A stretch of 64,000 nucleotides of DNA, from contig MNCI01016273.1 in assembly GCA_015680685.1 (NCBI GenBank), positions 1,542,273-1,606,272 on the forward strand. Direction: 5' to 3'. This DNA is from Gnetum montanum. Lineage: Eukaryota; Streptophyta; Gnetopsida; Gnetales; Gnetaceae. Made by a program: the position numbers and the translations under genes. The notes below the pieces were generated by a model. The model ran no database searches. It was not told the origin of the DNA and saw nothing but the letters and a program-made list of their open reading frames with translations. Below, in pieces: positions 1-11,102 of the stretch (positions are counted from its first letter, which is position 1; every line of letters begins with the position of its first letter).

Positions 1-868
1 GAGATAATGTAGTAATGCTAGCATCAGTATTGCATATGTTACCATGAGCATACATACTACCCTCCAAACTAACATTCTAAGATACTAGTAATTGCTATGA
101 ATATCTATATTAATGTTGAACATCATTGGGATGATATTGAATAAATAATAAGGATTACACAAAATGATAAGCATTGATAGAGGTCAAGTTTTTGATTTTT
201 TTCCCTATAAGTAATGTTGGCTAGGTGATGTTGATGATGGCATCATTGTCACCCATCATCACCTAGATGTAAGATGTAGTTTTAACCCTTCAAAATACCT
301 ATGAATTTATTGAAATTAAGATTCATTACCTTGGGGATGATGTGAGCTACTTATCAAAGATCTGTTAGAATCGAAATTATAGTTGAATGATGTGTTTTCA
401 TGTGATGATAAAGAAGTGAAAACACTAGCAACTAATGCTGACGCTAGCATTAGTATCACTTGGAAACACATATGTGAAATATGCTATTTCATGTCTCTTG
501 AAGCTACTAAAATCACCAAAACTAATGCTTGTTACCAAGGATAATGTAGAGTAGTTTTTAAAGGTAAAACTAGGGCTGAGGAATAAGAAATTATATGATG
601 ATGTAATGGTGATGTTGACACTCACATGAGTATCACCCAATGTCACTATGTGATACATGTCATTTTTCATCCTTCTAAAGCTAGCACAAGCATTGAAATT
701 AATGCCTATCTTCTGGAACATAATCAAGACCATCTTTTGGGGATTGTAAGAGCTCAAAACATGATCTCTGATGATGATTTTTTAAATGTATTAATGGCCC
801 AAATGCATGGAATAATATTGAAGTTGCAATTTTCTAGTTGTTAAAATACTTTTAAAATGGCTACAACA
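1..868 (-). mobile_element. B-family LTR, 5' part (truncated by window edge)
   Basis: No coding frame here is believable. The right edge ends in a run very like the outer edge of the element B LTRs (an A-rich stretch, then ATGG-TACAACA). Immediately after it the sequence becomes collinear with the integrase-downstream part of element C. Interior phrases such as ATGATCTCTGATGATGATTTTTT align by eye with the B-type LTR at 11.1-13.3 kb. I read it as the 5' part (minus orientation) of a B-family LTR inserted in element E, with the rest outside the window. Divergence is high, so the family assignment is moderate. Confidence 0.5.
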
Positions 869-1253
869 AGTATCTTTCCCATGACTAGTTTGGAAGGCAA
901 AGATACAAAAAATGGAATGAGTATTAGAAGTGGTAGAGGTTTCATTAGAATGGATGACTACCTAGGAATCCTTGAAAGATTTGATTAATTACATGTTGAC
1001 TAATTTGATTTTCTATGGATATTTAAGATGGCATATTTGCATGGCAATGGATGTCAAGGTTGAATGCATGATGTAAGGTTCTTCCCAAAATGTTTGACAT
1101 TTGACACATTGTGGTACATGAATGGGACTCTAGTAAAGCATATTGTCCGTTAGCTAGAATTTTACTCATTTAGTTCTAACATAATATTATTTATTGGTGT
1201 AGGCCTTATGCACTCTTTTCATCATAAGTATCATTCTTCAATTTTTACCTAGT

Positions 1254-2120
1254 TGATGAGTGGTGAGGTACCCCTACACTCAACCATACGAATATGAGTG
1301 TTTTCACGCACGATCTAGTCGAACTCCATAGACAGACTAGTTGTGGCACCTAGACAGTTAGCCTTAGGTCTTAGTTCGCTTTCTTCCCACCTGGACTAGT
1401 ATCAGCTTTGTCATGTATGGTTTAGTCTAGATTGAGCTGTATGATGTGTTCCTAATCTAATGCTACTCCTGAAGGCAGTGGAAAGTAATATTAAATTAAC
1501 TAATCTAGGAGAGAGAAGGTAAGAGAATCTAATCTAGCCTAAGTGCAATGAGCATCTATTCCTTGATCATCTATACACATCTTGGACCTCGTGCATGACT
1601 ACCACTAGGATTACCAAGCGCAGATCCTAGGTACGCCTCTAGGTTACCAAGTAGTCATACTTAAATGCTCGTAATCAAGTTGTACTCATTCTGTGTTGCT
1701 AGGAGATAAGGGTGAGAGAGTATTAACTAGGAAAGTAGTAAATAACAATTAAATAAATAAATAAACAAAGTGAATGCTACAATGATGAAGTAATCTCGAT
1801 CTTTATTGTCGGTCATGTGCGTGTCCAAGTACATCACACTTGAATAAAGGATGCTGTACAATTATATTCACCACACTGTGGGCATACACTAGAAAATAAT
1901 CTATCTCTAGAGGGATCAAACTACCAGAGTTTCACTACTGTATAATTCTATTGTGTCAAACAAGGGAGAGCTCCTTCTTATTTATAGACATTGTGGCAAA
2001 CTATGATATCGTGTATGCGATATCACAGGGGAAGACATGATATCTTGGGGGATGTGATATCGTGGTAGACACGATATTGCGTACGCAATATCACAGCCCA
2101 TGTGATATCACATCCCATCA
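1254..2120 (-). mobile_element. Solo LTR (A/D1 family) with perfect 5-bp target duplication
   Basis: The 867-bp unit starts TGATGAGTGG and ends CATCCCATCA, so it has the TG...CA ends of an LTR. It is flanked on both sides by CTAGT (1249-1253 and 2121-2125), and no internal sequence is attached. It is close to the LTRs at 41.5, 49.7 and 61.4 kb. By comparison with those its U3 is at the high-coordinate end (minus orientation). A TATAAATA box on the minus strand lies at 1979-1986, and a GATATC-type palindrome cluster lies at about 2005-2115. Solo LTRs arise by recombination between the two LTRs of a full element. Confidence 0.93.
2005..2115 (-). repeat. GATATC-type palindrome cluster in solo LTR U3
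   Basis: Several spaced copies of GATATC/GATATT and GTACGCAATATC occur here, including GATATTGCGTACGCAATATC, which reads nearly the same on both strands. The cluster sits just upstream (minus strand) of the TATAAATA box. The same motif recurs in the LTRs of elements A and D and inside element A near 45.9 kb. A role as an enhancer or factor-binding array is inferred from position only. Confidence 0.7.
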
Positions 2121-3299
2121 CTAGTGCATAGAGATTCATGAGTTGTTACTTCTATGCTAGGATAATATTGAGATCAAGCTCATACGTGATGTTGAGTATA
2201 TGTAGTTCAATTTGGATAGGAAGTTTTGTTAGCTTACTACACAGTAGCTCATAAGGGGAGTAGCCTATAGAAAGTTTCTAAATTAAGTAGTAGTCTCATA
2301 ATGCATCATTGAGCTTTTACTAATATTCCTAGTGAGAATTCTTGTGAACTCCCTATTGGTTGCTTTAGCTTCAATGTTGACTTAAGGATAGTAATGTACA
2401 ATGAGTTTATTTTCTACCCCCAAGGATCTCATTAGCTTTTTTAAAGCAACACTTGTCAAATGGAATCTATTTTTAGAAATAAGTACCCTTGGCATACCAA
2501 TCTTATTTACTAGCTATTATTGAAAAAACCTTGTCATTATTATTATGACATAATCTATTACTATTGTAGCCTCTATACATTTCATGAAATAATATACAAC
2601 ATTTCCCATTAGACATGGGTGTGATGGAATCCATGAACTAAATTCTTCATAATTCAAATGAATGCAATGATTGAATCCATTATTGAGGATCCTCAACCCT
2701 TATAGTCATCCCATCAGCATGTTGGTATCCTTCTTAGGAATTGATAAATATATGGGCATCCTTGAAGATTATTAGCCAAAAGTATCCTATCATGAGAATT
2801 TTTATGACCATTACATGTAATAATGTATCAAATTGACTAATGCTCCTAGGTTGACCCAATTTATTTCATGGCCAAAGTAGCTTTAATTTCTATATTTTTT
2901 TATTATTCCATGAATATATATTAGTTTCTACTTTTTTTACAACTACACCATAAATAATATCATGCTCCCTACATAGTGGCCTTCACAATGTTCCTCATGA
3001 GCATCTTGAAAAATTTTAAACTGATCTTTCTTTAGAACATACCATTGTACCAATCCATCTACATAAGTTTTGTAGAGGTTACCTTCTATTTCCATTTAAT
3101 ATTTGACTTGATGTAAGAATTGTTATTTTTTACATCTATACCATTTAGTAGGAACTTTCTACTTGAGAAAATAGATGAGATAATTAACATACCATGACTT
3201 AATTACATCAAATATCATCATTGTTGCCTTTGTGAATAATAGCTCATTAAGGAACTAAATAAATAGTGGTTTCTCATCAACCTTTTTGTTCCATCATAA

Positions 3300-5246
3300 C
3301 CAAGATAAGTTATTAGATACAACATTTATAATTACCTTTTTGTTAATCATTATAATGTTAAACTCTTAGAAAATGACTAGCCATTATATGATATAAAGAT
3401 TAACTACTATCTTATTCATCAGAAACCATATTGTGTTATGGTCATTGTGCACAAAAATTAGATATCTAAGAATATAGTGCTTGAATTTCTCTAAGGCATA
3501 TACCATGGCCATTATTTTCTTTTTTATGATGGTGTAATTCATTTGTATACCTATGATACTTTTACATACATAATGAATGTAGTATGGATGTTTCTAGTCA
3601 TCCATCTATGTAACCATAACTCCCAAGAAAACGTTAGATGCAATAGCCATGATACAAAATAACTTGAATCAATCAAGAGCTTGTAGAATTAAGGTTACCA
3701 TAAGCTTTTATTTTACAAGCTCAAATTCATCATCATACTTATTGGTCCACTTAAACACTACATTCTTTATCATTAACTCAATGAGTGATCTAGCAATCCT
3801 AAAAACTGTTTTAATGAATCTTCTATAGTAGCCTAGATATCCAAGGAAATTCTTCACATCCTTTACTATATGTGATTTCAATATGATTCCTTGGATCATT
3901 ATTATCTTTTCAAAATCTACTTCTATTTCATTTTCTAATTTCTAGTATCCAAGAATAGTTTCTTAGACCATCAAATGGTTTTTTTTGCTGATTACGCTTA
4001 CAATTGGTTTTTACATACTAATTTAATACCTACTCCAAATGGTCCAATACTTATTCAAAGTTAGAATCATAGATGGAGAAGTCATTCATGAAAACTACCA
4101 TACCATTATTAATTGACTACTAGAAGATACTAAAGATAAGGTATTAGAATATTATAGCATTATTACCTAGACCAAAAGACATCTTCTTGAAGGTGAAGGT
4201 CCATCAAAGACTTATAAATACAGTTTTTCTTGATTTTCCAAGATTATATAAATTTAATTATATTCACTATATCTATCCAAAAAGTTGTAATACTTGTGGC
4301 CTTTAATAGTATCTAATAGTTTTTCTATATAGGATAACAAAATATGATCTTTACAGGTCACCATTTTCAATAACTTGAAATCAATGATAATCCTCTACTA
4401 TTCACCATTCTTTAGCATAATAATAAGTGAACTTAACCACTCACTATTTACTATAGGAAAGATGAATCTAGCCTTTAGAAGCTTCTCCATCTTGGTTTTT
4501 GTAACTTGCTTCAATTTTGAATTCTATTTGTGTTATGACTATCTTTTAGATTTGATGGTTGGATCAATGTAGATTTCATGTTAACATATGTAAGGATCAA
4601 TCCTTGTTATTTCATCATACGATAAGGAAAAGGCTATTGTTCATTTACTAACAACCACCAATAACTTTTGTACCCCTTGTGAGCTATGCATTCATAATTA
4701 GTATTTTACCATTCTTTAAGAACACATATTTAAGAGAATCCAATAATGTTTTAAGTTCAATGGACTATGGATTTGTAATTTCAAAAAATTTCAACTTTCT
4801 CCAGTCCATATCTACTTCTTAGTTGTCTTTTACATGGGAGATCTAGCATCTTGGCTACTCCATCTCATCTAGTTTATTAATGTAGATACTTGTAAAGGCT
4901 TCTTCATATTCCATGCACATAGTGGAACTATAACTTTTATTTGTAATCAATCACTAAGTATCATCTTATTTTTTGGATGCTACATACAAGTACTTATGCA
5001 AAATCACTAATTCTTCATATGATTTACATGTTATGATACTTCTGTGTCTAATTTCCTAGATCTTCTACATGTAGTTCCACCTTATGCAAGTGTACGTGAT
5101 GCATGGAATGCACTTCTTCTCCACAATTGCATGTTCATTATCCTTATCCAATTCCTTTTCATTATGATGAGATATTTTCCTTTTTAGTTGTTCATATGAT
5201 TTACTAATAAATTAGTAGAGTTTGACCAACCACTAATTCTTGTCAT
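3300..5246 (-). pseudogene. Element E reverse transcriptase / RNase H relic
   Basis: A 63-codon stretch at 3708-3899 shows the RNase H-connection pattern of Ty3/gypsy pol (KNFLGYLGYYRRFIK, then a W-T pair). The RT active-site region at 4078-4092 reads FMNDF, so the first aspartate of the usual FMDDF pair is asparagine. Another frame near 4175-4200 reads KKMSFGLGN, the MPFGL-NA motif of RT. The domain order on the minus strand is RT then RNase H then integrase, normal for Ty3/gypsy. Many stops and frame changes occur. The right edge is cut by the copia 5' LTR at about 5247. Confidence 0.8.
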
Positions 5247-6403
5247 TATTTACCTTTTGGTATGTTAAAACCTTGGAAAATGGATAATGTGCAAATGTGT
5301 TTGTATGGTTTTGCAGTGCTAAGGAAGAAATTAACAAAAGAAAGATGATTTTGGAATAACAATAGCTAATATGTAATGAGATCTGAGATAGGATGATAAA
5401 ATAAGAGTTGAGCTATAACTAGAGTTGAGTTGAAATGACAACATGAGAGTCTGGATGTCAATATGAGATAATACAAAGTCTCAATTAGGAAAAAAGGTTT
5501 ACAAGTGAAAAGAAGGTATTCTAAGATTTATCAAGGCATCCAAAATTTCAAAGAAATATTTCAATGTTGAATGTTAGTTTCAAGACAAATGTCTAAAATA
5601 AACAGTAGACATCCCAATTACCATTAGGACATCCTAGTTGGGATGTCCTAAGTACGACATCCCAACTAAAATGAGTGGTCCCACTTGCAAGCTCCAAAAT
5701 GTTAGTGAGACATTCCATGTTTAAATGGGATATCCCAACTAGCCATTAATATTCATTTTACAAATTCCAATGATCAAAAAGTACCATGAAAAGTTATAAA
5801 AGTAGGCATAATGACTTGAGAAAGAGAAGCACTATTCATAAAATTGTTCCATCATTACATACATCTTGTGTAGCATTTGTGTTCTTCATTATATATTATT
5901 TTTATCTTCTATTTTATTTAGTGAGAGGTTAAATGCAAGGAACTTGTAAATTGTAGTTACACTCTCTTCTTATTTTCTTTCTTTTCTTTCTTACCTTATG
6001 AGGTTGATGTGCTTCTTGCAAGAACGCATCTTTGTTGAGCTTGTCTAGACCTTGTGGGGTTAAGTGTGTTCATAGCAACAAAACACTTTGGTGCTAAGCT
6101 CATGTTTTGTTAATGTTGTGGGATTCTAAAAATCATATTTTTATCTTGTTGAAACTTTGTGAGGAAGAGTATTTGTCTAGCAAGAAAACACTCTGAGTGG
6201 AGCTCAAACTTTGTATAGGATATCATGCCCTTTAAAACACATTTTGAAGGAACAAAGTCCAAAGTTGTATAAGGATTCTACCCTCCAAGTGTGAAAGTAC
6301 CCAAGTTGGAAAAACACATAAAAATTAGTATGTGATTTTAATTATCTTGGTTGTCTTATTTTGGGAACTTTTTCAACCCCCCTTCTAAGTTTTTAGTTCT
6401 CAA
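5247..6403 (+). repeat. Copia 5' LTR
   Basis: Matches 9864-11026 along its length, including the shared phrase TATGGTTTTGCAGTGCTAAG near the start and TTCAACCC...CTCAA at the end. TATAAAAG at 5795-5802 is the likely promoter. Upstream of it, 5608-5740 holds repeated GGGATGTCC / GACATCCCAACT half-palindromes. The usual TGTTGATA start is replaced by ATTTACCT here, so the left boundary is set by alignment with the right copy. Confidence 0.8.
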
Positions 6404-6420
6404 GTGGTATCAAAGCCTAG
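6404..6420 (+). other. Copia primer-binding site
   Basis: GTGGTATCAAAGCCTAG follows the 5' LTR directly. Plant copia elements use the 3' end of initiator Met-tRNA as primer (typical site TGGTATCAGAGC); this copy has one change in that core. Confidence 0.85.
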
Positions 6421-6429
6421 TACTGCTAG

Positions 6430-7700
6430 TTTTGAGCATAATAACATATGAGTGAACAATGAAAGGAGGATGATACACCAAGCCACCAATGTTCAATGAG
6501 ATCAACTTTACATGTTGAAGGACTCAAATGCAAAATTTCTTTAAGTATGTGAGGTTCATAGTTTAGGTATTCATCTTGGATGAATGCACTCAACTCATTA
6601 GCAGCATATTAGGCAACAAAGGTAAGAAAATATATAAGTAATTTAAAATTTAAATATTTGATATGTCTTTTATGGAATGTTGAATATGTGGTGAAAGAGG
6701 TCATATGGCCTCTGAATGCCCTAGTATTTACAAATTACAAGATGAAGAATCTAGTAAATAAAGGAGAGTAAATATCATATATACAAGTTGGGATGATAAG
6801 TTTAGTGAAGAAGAAAATGATGATCCATAAGCAAACTCACATCTTATCTACTTAACTCTTGCACATGAAGCTTCCATCACTAATACTATAGAAGAAAATG
6901 AAAAATGTGAAGGCACCATTGAAGAAAAGTATGATATACTATGTAATGAAATTATCTCCTTTCAAAACTTATGCAATAATATGAAGAAGGCCTTAAAATA
7001 AAAAGAGCTAGAATTTTCTTAAATAAATAAAAAATGCTTAGATCTTGCAAAGGAAAACTCATAGCTAATGGTTAAGAATCAAAATCTAACTTTTTTCCAT
7101 AAGCAAATTAATAAGGATCCTACAAATTTGAAGTTCATCATTGATAAGTTAACAAAAGGGAAGGAGACTCAAGAATTCATGCTAGAACAAGGTGAAGCTC
7201 CAAATAATGAATGAGAACTAAGAATTCATTCCCACTTTAAGACATCTACAAGCATTTCACGAAATGAAAGGTATACACCCTAGTTTAAACATGAAGCCCA
7301 AATAAGAAATACTATGTATTTCTCCTATGGTAATTTTTGGCATAAGAAATTTCATTATTATTTACAATCAAAGAATTATAAATTGACTACATGATCTTAA
7401 AAAAAGAAGCCTAGAAAGTATAACTTTTAGGTTATAAAATTTTGGAGATCTAAAGAGAAAAAGAAAGAGGAAGGGATGACTACACATGTTGATAAAAGTA
7501 CCAATAATATTGGAGGATTAGAATCCAAGATCAACATAAACCATCAAACCTATCATCTTAGTAAACACAAGTATAAAGGATTAGCAACCTTAAATGAATT
7601 AAGAGATTCAAAAAAACACATTGATGATAGAAAGGGTAAGGATCAAGTGCATGGTAGTGAGATACTCTATGATGGAGGACCTCATCATAAACTTAGTTAA
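6430..7700 (+). pseudogene. Copia gag relic with CCHC zinc knuckle
   Basis: At 6678-6719 the frame reads C-stop-I-C-GERG-H-MASE-C, the CX2CX4HX4C nucleocapsid knuckle of copia Gag, with one stop inside it. Lysine- and glutamate-rich frames follow, including a 74-codon open stretch at 7476-7700 rich in K, H and D. Gag packages the RNA into virus-like particles. The start codon and N-terminal part cannot be placed because of stops. Downstream, about 7700-9850, I could not recognise protease, integrase or RT in any frame. The element therefore looks non-autonomous or internally deleted. Confidence 0.65.
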
Positions 7701-9863
7701 TCATGTCCATGCTTGGAAGCAAGTTAAGAAATGGTAATTATAATTATAATCTTTATTCCTTAACTTACTAATCTTAGTTTCTAATTGATTTATATTTCTT
7801 TAAACTACTAGTGAATAGAAAATTTTTGAATGGATGCTATTGAAAATTTTTGTTTATCCAAAGAAATCCTCATTTGGTCCTACAAGGTATTAAGTTGCTA
7901 ATGAAAATGACCATCAAGGATCTAGTGGCCATTGAATGATGAAGAATCAAGAGCTGAAAAGGTAAGATCTAGTAAGATAAAGAGTTTCATCCTTTTGTAG
8001 AAGGATCATCTTGTTGCCTTGTAATCTAGCTTATATTATTCAAATAGTATTTTGTTCTATTAAGTTGTAGATTGAAAAATATGTTATAGATGCCTCCTTG
8101 TTTATCGATAAGGTCCAAATATTTTTAACAGGTTAATTGTTGTACAATTGTGAAATCAAGTGGCTTGAGCCCTTGATTATGATTCATTGAGATCACAACA
8201 CCTCTTTAGAAGGTCTTATTTATTCAATCTTTAGTAGAAATCTATTTCTACAGATGTGGGTTTTTGATATAAATAGTATTTACTCTCTTTAATAAAAGTT
8301 GAATCATTGATCTATTTATCATTGGAGGGTACTACTAATAGGAGACTTTGGTTTCTAAAAGTCTTCATACTTGATCTTGCTATGGTATTGTAGATTTATT
8401 TACATGAAGCATAATTTGATGAGATTCAAGGATGCATCTCTGTAAAGGCAAGGTAGCCCAAGAAAGGATATTCAAGAAATAGATGCATTATAAAAGTTGG
8501 AGACTATTGTTGTTGCTGTGATTTTTTTTAGATTCTTGATATTTGATCACAAGGTTCATCCTTTCAAAAGAGGTTCCTTGCTAAGTATCTAGAAGAGCAA
8601 TTATTACTATTTTTCATCTTCATTAATCACTAATGGGAGAACATGGTCTCCATACTTTATCTTAGTGTTGCAATGTAGGTCTAGTACTATGATGATAATA
8701 GATGATCAAAGATACTAGTACGTCTCTCTCATCTATGAGAAAAATCAAGATTGCATCTTTAGCAAGTTGATCCTAAAAGGTACAAGGTGAGAATACCACA
8801 CTCTCTCTATAATAGATATATTAAGAAGCTAGAATGAAAATTAGCACATATGTAGGAGGAGCCTGTACCTCATCAAAATCATTATCTTATAGGCCATTAG
8901 TGTATGAAAAGTATTTTGGAACTCTCATCAAAAGATACTAAAGTAAAAAGATCTTCCACTCCACAATCCATAGCTAAATATAAGTACGAAAAAGTATGTT
9001 TATATTGGAGTATGATAAAGTATCTAAGGTAAAGTATGAGTTATTTTTAGTCAAGTTACATTTAGCTCTTTTACATTAAGAAGGTTTTCTTTGTGAGGAT
9101 AATTGATATTAACATGGCCATATAAATTTACTTCATGAGCATCTTGATGAGGATGTGATTAACTATTTTTTATCCTTTTAGATTCTAAGCATGATGATTT
9201 GTGTAGCTTTGACTATTTTTTTGTAGCTTGTATCTAAAGGTCTCGATAGAATTATGCATTGTTTCTCTCTCCTTAGCAATGGGATTTACTTGTGGTATCT
9301 TTTTGCTAATGTTCAAGAAGGGGGAAAATGTTTGAGATGGTTTATGATTTGATAGACTTAAGATATTTATCTTGGTATAAAATTATGATCTTGGCCTATA
9401 TAGTTTTTTTGTTACTATTGGCTTATGGGTTATTGTATTAAAGATAGATGTTTTTCATGCTTGAAGTGTAGCATTTGGTTACTCATGGAATTATCCTTTA
9501 CAACAATAAAAGGCTTTAATTATTTATGCTTCAATGATTATCTAACTTTAACTTGATGTGTAAACAAATAAGGGGTAGCTTTTAAGGTGATTTTTTTTAA
9601 TCAACCCTATGCTAAAGGATGTTTACTCATCCTTAGCTATATATTTATATAAATATTTTTGATATGAACTATTTCTTGTGTTGATATTGGCTAATGGATA
9701 TATGTTCCTTAACTATGTTATCTCATTTTCCTTTTCCATACATGTTGTCATAGGATTATATATTCATGCATATGTTTGTGCCTTTAAATGTTTATCATAT
9801 TATGGTATGTTGTTATGCTAACCCATTTTCTCAAGTTTTAGACATCACCAAAAATAGGAAGAT
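7701..9863 (+). other. Copia internal region without recognisable genes
   Basis: AT-rich, stop-rich sequence between the gag relic and the 3' LTR. A purine run AAGAAGGGGGAAAATG at about 9313-9328 looks like a second polypurine tract, about 540 bases before the one that abuts the LTR. I see no polymerase motif on either strand. Confidence 0.5.
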
Positions 9864-11026
9864 TGTTGATATTTTGGTATGTCAAAACCTTAGAAAATGG
9901 AGAATGTGAAAACGTATTTGTATGGTTTTGCAGTGCTAAGAAATAACTTAACAAGAGCAGGATGAGTTTGGGATAACAAGAGCTAAGTTGTAATTAGAGA
10001 TAAGTTAGGATGATAAAATAAGAACTAATATGTAACAAGAGCTAAGCTAGGATGAAAAAACAAGAGTTAATTTGTAACAAGAGATAATCTAGGATGATAA
10101 AATGAGAGCTAGGATGTCAATTTGAGATGAAACAAAGTCTTAATCAAGCAAAAAATTTTACAAGTTAAAAGAAGGTATTCCAAGATCTGTTGAGACACAA
10201 AATGTCATAGAATTGTCCCAATGTTGAAAGTGTAGTTGTAGGCTAGATGTCCCATATAAATAGCAAGAATCCCAATTGTTGTTGGGACATTCCAACTAAA
10301 GTAATTTGTCCCTCCTACAAGTTCCAAAAAGTTAGCAACACATTCCATGTTCAAATGGGATGTCCCAACTAGTCATTAGTAGCCATTCTATGAATTCTAA
10401 TGATTAAAAAGCAATAATAAAATATATAAAAGAAGGCATAGTAGCTTGATAAAGAGGAGAACTATTCATACAATTGATCCATCATTGCATACCTCTTGTG
10501 TACTATTTGCGATCTTCATTGTATGTCATCTGTATCTTCTATTTTGTTTAGTCAAAGCTTAAATGTAAGAAACTTGTAAAGTCTAGTTACACCCTATCCT
10601 TTTTTTCTTTATTTCCTTTCTTACTATGCAAGGTTGATGTGCTTCTTGTGGTAAGGCATCTTCATTCAGCTTGTTGGGACCTTGTGGGGTTGAGTATATT
10701 CACAACAATGAAATACTCTGATGCAACGCTCACATTTTGTGAAACTTGTGGGATCCTCAAAATCACATTTTGAGCTTGTTGGGACCTTGTAGGATTAAGT
10801 GTTTGTCAAGAGAGAAAGCACTTTGAGTAGAGCTCAAACTTTATAAAGGTTGTGGTACCCTTTAAACCACATTTTGAAGGAGCAAATTCCAAAGGTGTGC
10901 AAGGATTCTATCCTCTAAGTGTGAACATACCCTAGTTAGGGAACAAGGTAAAAATTATTATGCTACTTTAATTATCTTGGTTGTTTTATTTAGGGAACTT
11001 ATTCAACCCTCCCTCTAAGTTCTCAA
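9864..11026 (+). repeat. Copia 3' LTR
   Basis: Starts TGTTGATATTTTGG right after a purine-rich tract and ends CTCTAAGTTCTCAA, the same end as the left LTR. TATATAAAAG at 10424-10433 is the promoter position. GGGATGTCCC-type repeats lie at about 10230-10380. It differs from the left copy at many scattered bases, so the insertion is old. Confidence 0.85.
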
Positions 11027-11102
11027 TCCTTAGACATAATGTCTTTTACCAATCTTGAGGGAATAATGATAGACTAGTTAATAAGCTCTAGTTTAATGTT
11101 GT

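Larger units (their letters stand above)
869..3300 (-). pseudogene. Element E integrase relic, split by solo LTR
   Basis: This stretch is collinear with the integrase region of element C (about 23.4-24.6 kb). The segment just left of the solo LTR and the segment just right of it continue the same alignment. At about 2620-2655 the motif that reads WGIDFMGPI in C has become stop codons at the tryptophan and at the first catalytic aspartate, followed by a still readable phenylalanine and methionine. Integrase inserts the cDNA copy into host DNA; this copy cannot. No frame longer than a few dozen codons survives. The boundary with RNase H near 3300 is approximate. Confidence 0.65.
5247..11026 (+). 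mobile_element. Ty1/copia-type retrotransposon lacking recognisable pol
   Basis: Two direct repeats of about 1.16 kb (5247-6403 and 9864-11026) flank 3.46 kb of internal DNA. Just after the left repeat is TGGTATCAAAGC, a near match to the initiator-methionine tRNA primer site used by copia elements. Just before the right repeat is a purine run (AAAAATAGGAAGAT) that fits a polypurine tract, followed by TGTTGATATT. Inside, only a gag-type zinc knuckle is recognisable; I see no protease, integrase or RT. It sits in the E pol region. I did not find a clean target duplication, and the first bases of the left LTR are altered. Confidence 0.82.

Noticed and set aside
425-757. 110-codon minus-strand open frame
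   Set aside because: Lies within a B-family LTR fragment, has no domain pattern and is S/F/T-rich by base composition.
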